This document shows, piece by piece, positions 60,351-64,000 of a DNA stretch of 64,000 bases. The translations under genes and the position numbers were made by a program. The notes under the pieces were generated by a model. It searched no databases. It was not told where the DNA came from and was given only the letters and a program-made list of their open reading frames with translations. The stretch's first letter is position 1. Every line of letters begins with the position of its first letter. Source of the stretch: Acanthaster planci (taxonomy: Eukaryota > Echinodermata > Asteroidea > Valvatida > Acanthasteridae); assembly GCF_001949145.1 (NCBI RefSeq), contig NW_019091746.1, positions 55,074 through 119,073 of the forward strand, in the 5' to 3' direction.

Positions 60351-60454
60351 AAAAACTTTGCAGAATCTTTGCACAAAAATACATGAGGCAACCTTACACA
60401 TGTACATGATCAAAAAACCCATTGTGACACATTTCTACATGTACAGTCAGTGAC

Positions 60455-60670
60455 AGAGGAGTCAGGTTGGCGTGGTGATTCTTTACTCGTCTTCCACCTC
60501 TGCGGGGCCAGTCTGGGTTCGAATCCAGGTCCGGTCCACATGTGGATTGGGTTTACCTGGTTTTACCCAGAATATACCTCTGGGGTTTTCCTCCCACCTC
60601 TAAAACTGTAACTGCTTCTCTTTGTTTCCTCTCCAATGTAGGCTTCTTCAGGCTTGCAAGCTACACGTGT
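60455..60670 (+). mobile_element. SINE copy, 3'-truncated
   Basis: GAGGAGTCAGGTTGGCGTGG, a good B box GGTTCGAATCC (60517-60527), CCACATGTGGATTGGGTTT, and TTTTCCTCCCACCTCTAAAA as in 5519-5903. It then diverges after about 60635 and lacks the ATT tail. Antisense to GSKIP in its intron. Confidence 0.75.
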
Positions 60671-61413
60671 ATGTACATGACAGTGCCTAGGTCTACATGT
60701 AGCTGTAGGGCAATTTTGACATTAGAGGAATCCTTGGTGTCAAGATTAATAACAATGCAGTGGCTGTTGTTATGGCAGCCTTAACGCATCTCCCATTTTC
60801 TATCGTTACGGCACTGCAACTGCTCAAGCACGCCAACTTAAGCGCAGGTTTTGGACTTTATTTTCCTTTAAACAAAATCTTCCAAAGCCTCTGATGAGAG
60901 AAAAAAAGAAAAAAAGATTCCTGCTTACGCCTTTACAATTAGAAACCAACATAAAAAACATTACGGGGCCTATGGTATAAAATATGAAATTTAGGCCAAA
61001 AAAAATAAAATAGTCCAAGCGCAGATTCAACCTTCCACCTTGACCACTCGGCCACAAGCATTCAGCAATCCAGGTCATTTTAAAATATATAAACCATCGT
61101 GGTGATCAGCTACGTCGTCGCAGTTGTGCAGTTCAGTGCCATAACGACAGAAAATGAGAAATGAGTTACGACTGTCGTAACGATAGCCACTTCATAATAA
61201 TAATGTCTGAAAGTTGATGTGAGTTTCCTGATGGATGCCTTGCCAAGTTTGTGATTCAGATTCAGTAGTACTACTTTACTGGCACATATTGTACTGGTAG
61301 GCCTTTTGCAACATGCAGGACATGTCATGCACGTGGTATCATCGCACACTGTTCAATGAAATTACCGTACATGTACGTGTACGTGTACTCATGGGTACTG
61401 TAGGGCTACCTAC

Positions 61414-61635
61414 CCGGAATCCTTGAACTGTCAACTCCACACAGAACTCATCTCCTTCCTTCGTCTTTACGTTTAGGTAAGCTTGCTCATCCGTGTTAGA
61501 AAGCCTTTCCGATATCTCCACATATTTCACAGCAAATTTAACTTCGTTCACAGCAGATTTCGCCTCAATTTTCAGAAGTTTCACGTCGGAGTCAGGTGTT
61601 GACACGTTCGTAGTGTCGTCTGCCATCTTTTGCAT
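61414..61635 (-). CDS. GSKIP: GSKIP exon 1 (N-terminal half)
   Basis: First coding exon, residues 1-74, ending GDEFCVELTVQGFR before donor GTAGGT, in phase 0 with the exon at 51507 (CVELTVQGFR joins IVGTSFDQ, matching human CLELTEAGLK-VVGYAFDQ). Total 142 residues against 139 in human. Two candidate starts: ATG 61635 (MQK) and ATG 61626 (MADD); the second has the stronger context (A at -3, G at +4). Residues KIEAKSAVNEVKFAVKYVEI align with the human segment that anchors PKA type II regulatory subunits; human Val41 is kept (Val29) but Leu45 is Lys33 here, so PKA anchoring is probably absent. Confidence 0.93.
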
Positions 61636-62325
61636 TTCCCAAACTCAAGGAAACAGCGCCCTCAATAGTTGATTAAAAATTCCATCGCATGTTAGGATAA
61701 GGATTTTACTCATTTATTGATTTTGCTTCATGCGTTTTATTGATGAAATGAAAACGCCTGAATTTGAATTTTGTCACATAATAGTTGGGTCTTTTTTCAA
61801 TTTTGGCAGATAATGGAGGAATGAAAATACTTGGCATGTCAGCACTGACATTCCTTCATTTTCATGATTTCTGCTAGGGGTCAGCATGTTGACCCCGGCA
61901 TGTTTTGTTATGTAACCTTGGAATTTGCTCTAAGCAAGCGTGCCGTACATACATGTTCATGTGCGTAGTAAATAAAAGAAATGGCATAATATTTGTAATT
62001 ACATCACAACCCAGATATTTCATAAATAGATTAGCTTCTTGCTTGACTACGACCATTTTCAAAAGTTGAACATCCAAGATTTCCTCACCGTAAACCGTAG
62101 TTGCACGACAGCAGAACTAGTAGTCGGACCATACGTGCCCAGACACCCTCGCGTCTTGTGCATACGTTTGTAACGTTACTTGTCTTTTCCTTCCTCCATG
62201 CTTGGATCTCGAGGATCCATGTCACGATCTTTGTTAAGTGAACATGTTTGAAATTGTTATTAATCATGTGTATAAATTTCCGTTTGATCTGGTGGTAAGG
62301 ACACATTTTACGAAGGTTAGTAAAC
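61636..62325. promoter_or_regulatory. Likely divergent promoter between GSKIP and the plus-strand gene
   Basis: 690 bp separate the GSKIP start (minus) from the ATG at 62326 (plus). Few octamers lie here. Minus-strand frames at 61874-62077 (EEILDVQLLKMVVVKQEANL) and an ATG at about 62221 (MDPRDPSMEEGKDK) look partly coding and could be 5' non-coding or alternative exons. No TATA box is evident. Confidence 0.4.
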
Positions 62326-62536
62326 ATGGTTAATGTAAGAAGTCCACTTTTGTTTTTCTCATTGACTATTCCTGTGCATCGTGCGATATGCTGTTATTAG
62401 TTTTAAATAATTGTCTTGACTGGCGCGGGCGATCGTGTAAAGTTACTTTTGCCCGAGATTTCTTTCATTTTACTGCAGTACCCTACTAGCAAAGAACAAA
62501 ATGTCATCTGTATGAAAACTGTGGAAGAACGAATAG
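62326..62536 (+). CDS. First two exons of an unrecognised plus-strand gene (intron included in span)
   Basis: ATG GTT AAT at 62326-62334 (AAACATGG context) meets donor GTAAGA at 62335. After a 144-bp intron with a textbook acceptor (TCTTTCATTTTACTGCAG) comes exon 62479-62536, reading YPTSKEQNVICMKTVEERI plus one base, then donor GTAAGA. The frames join in phase 0. The second exon is well supported; the tiny first exon less so. The remainder of the gene lies downstream, perhaps beyond the window. Family not recognised. In human, GSKIP is divergent from ATG2B, but this start does not look like ATG2. Confidence 0.5.
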
Positions 62537-62599
62537 GTAAGACAATGAAGTTGTCATGACTCTCGCTTTAGTGTTACTCAGTGCCTGTACCAGTAGAGG

Positions 62600-62785
62600 G
62601 ATCAGGTCAACTCGGACCCAAACCAACGCGGACCCATTCCAACTCAGACCCACGCCAACTCGGACCCAGGACCAATTTGGACCCATGCCAACTCGGACCA
62701 AATACTAACTTGGACCCACTACCATCTCGGACCCACAACCAACTCAGACCCACCTCAAGTCAATTCGGACCCACGGAGTCTTGTG
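62600..62785. repeat. Minisatellite, about 15-17-bp unit
   Basis: About ten degenerate copies of CCAACTCGGACCCA (variants ACGCGGACCCA, TTTGGACCCA, CATCTCGGACCCA) with spacers of one to four bases. It lies just downstream of the exon at 62479, presumably within an intron. Confidence 0.85.
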
Positions 62786-64000
62786 GTTGCACTACACCAA
62801 ATACGCACCTGTTGACCGAAATAGCGCCGACTTATGAACCTAGCGAAGAGATTGGCCTTCATTTTTTCACTGGAAATTCAAGATAATTTTTTTTCGCTGG
62901 AAATTCAAGATATGGCCAGATCGGTCACTTTTCATTTCAATTTTATTAATTTTTTTTAATTCGTCTTATTCCGAAGATATCCCCAGATGTAGTAAAACTA
63001 TGCACTCTGAATGTAGTTGCCTGTCTCTATCCAAAATAGGCCCGCAATGTGGGGCTTTTTGTGACAGAAATACTCTGAACTAGAAACTATCAATCCCAAA
63101 TTCTGGATTTATAAAATAATTCTATGATCCCTCGTGATTATGGCACATCTTATTGTAAAACAAAAAGTGGGATCACAAAATAATAATGAGCTCGCGAGCA
63201 AACATACGACGCTTCAAAACCGTCTCCAAGTTCAAGACAATAGGAAATGTTCAACATTTTTATTTTAAAATGATTCGATTTGTGTTGTTCGAAATTACCA
63301 ACCTATTAGTTTGGCCTGTATGGATGAATTCCTCCATCTGCCTTAATTTCGCCGGTATCTGGAGGGGGCAAGGTGGAGGTGTAAGACTTGCCAGGCCAAA
63401 AAAATTTGAAAAGTGAGGTGGGGGATAACACCATGAGACACTATGAAAGGTCATTGTTCGTGATATTGATGTATATCTGCAATATGTGTTGTACGCATGC
63501 AGCATGTCTTGTGTACAGCAGAAGGGCCTATCTGTGGCTTTTTATTGCAACAGAAACTTTGAGGGCGGTTTGGTGAAAGTTCATTCGATTTCTTCTGGTG
63601 ATCTGGAGTGCCAAAAAACTTCGGAGAAAGGGCGTCAATGATTTGGTACTGTCAATCACCCTCCAAAAGCTGCTCCTATTTGTTGTCCCAAGCTCCCACT
63701 CCCCGATCATAGAGTTTCAAGAATGGAAGGTGACAAAATCAGTCTTTGTGGTCAATCACGCCGGTACCTCAGAAGCTAATAACCGATTAAGATTCCAGAT
63801 TACAAGCAGCAAATAAGACATCAAAGGAAATGTGCCTCCATACAAATAAGATGCTCGCCGGTTACTTTTCACTTGTTCCAAGTCATCACTGATATCAAAT
63901 CTAGTCCTGTACGGTTTTCAACCACCATGCCTGTTCAAACTCGAAAACTGAGAAATTCTGGGAAGCATTACGTGTAGAGAGGATGTTACATCTTGGCAGC
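62786..64000. other. No firm gene; possible continuation of the plus-strand gene
   Basis: A duplicated phrase (CACTGGAAATTCAAGATAA at about 62868 and GCTGGAAATTCAAGATA at about 62897) marks a small direct repeat. The plus frame 63598-63816 (ITLQKLLLFVVPSSHSPIIE, FQEWKVTKSVFVVNHAGTSE) is weakly protein-like, but I cannot place its splice sites. Confidence 0.35.

Larger units (their letters stand above)
51508..61413 (-). other. GSKIP: GSKIP intron, 9.9 kb
   Basis: Lies between the two phase-0 coding exons (donor GTAGGT at 61413-61408, acceptor ending at 51508). It holds the minisatellite with the N gap, many octamer arrays, the MULE transposon, a single N at 57983, a dispersed repeat, a LINE fragment and a SINE. 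The only exon-like piece on the same strand is 57563-57624. Confidence 0.85.

Noticed and set aside
61015-61075. tRNA-like sequence on the minus strand (TGGCCGAGTGGTCAAGG)
   Set aside because: The A box is good, but anticodon and T arms do not fold and the B-box-like GGTTGAATCTG is too close; a decayed tRNA-derived fragment at best.
1-64000. Bacterial-type features (operons, Shine-Dalgarno sites, CRISPR arrays, prophage)
   Set aside because: Repeat arrays have no unique spacers of constant length, and coding parts are interrupted by GT...AG introns; the DNA is eukaryotic.

Overview
This is a stretch of animal nuclear genome, not bacterial. It is AT-rich, has long non-coding tracts, short exons with GT...AG borders, LINE, SINE, hAT and MULE transposon copies, minisatellites and an assembly gap (251 N). 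The SINE family (tRNA-type B box, a TTTCCTCCCACCTCTAAAAC block, ATT tail) and the great abundance of TACATGTA/TACCGGTA octamers suggest a marine invertebrate, possibly an anthozoan cnidarian. That placement is recall, not proof.

Layout. 1-22 kb: mostly non-coding DNA full of TACATGTA/TACCGGTA-type octamers. Isolated exon-like pieces lie mainly on the minus strand (919-1040, 5001-5091, 7675-8075, 9400-9453, 10602-10692, 14210-14339), with SINEs, a 233-bp hAT MITE and a Tc1-like fragment. 23.2-28.06 kb: one decayed non-LTR retrotransposon (coiled-coil ORF1; ORF2 with PHD finger, endonuclease and reverse transcriptase), with a second LINE 3' end nested in its tail. 28-35 kb: repeats and two exon-like pieces (30061-30150, 33436-33702). 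35.4-47.4 kb: a more CpG-rich domain nearly free of the octamers. It holds a divergent pair of unrecognised genes: a minus-strand gene (42061 down to 37513) and a plus-strand gene (42973-43822). 47.7-50.9 kb: tandem repeats, a minus-strand exon and dispersed repeats. 51.3-61.6 kb: GSKIP on the minus strand, the one gene identified with confidence. Its two coding exons flank a 9.9-kb intron carrying a minisatellite with the gap, a 2.8-kb MULE transposon, LINE and SINE pieces. 62.3 kb onward: the start of a divergent plus-strand gene and a 15-17-bp minisatellite.

Main observation. The octamers TACATGTA and TACCGGTA behave like insertions of four bases plus a duplicated TA. In four places in the LINE, and probably one in the MULE, removing CATGTA restores the expected family motif. 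At one hAT MITE a CCGGTA sits exactly between the element end and its 8-bp target duplication. This is what excision footprints of Tc1/mariner-type transposons look like (TA + two bases from each end + TA). The same reading explains TACAGTA, TACTGTA, TACCAGTA and TACTGGTA chains across the window.
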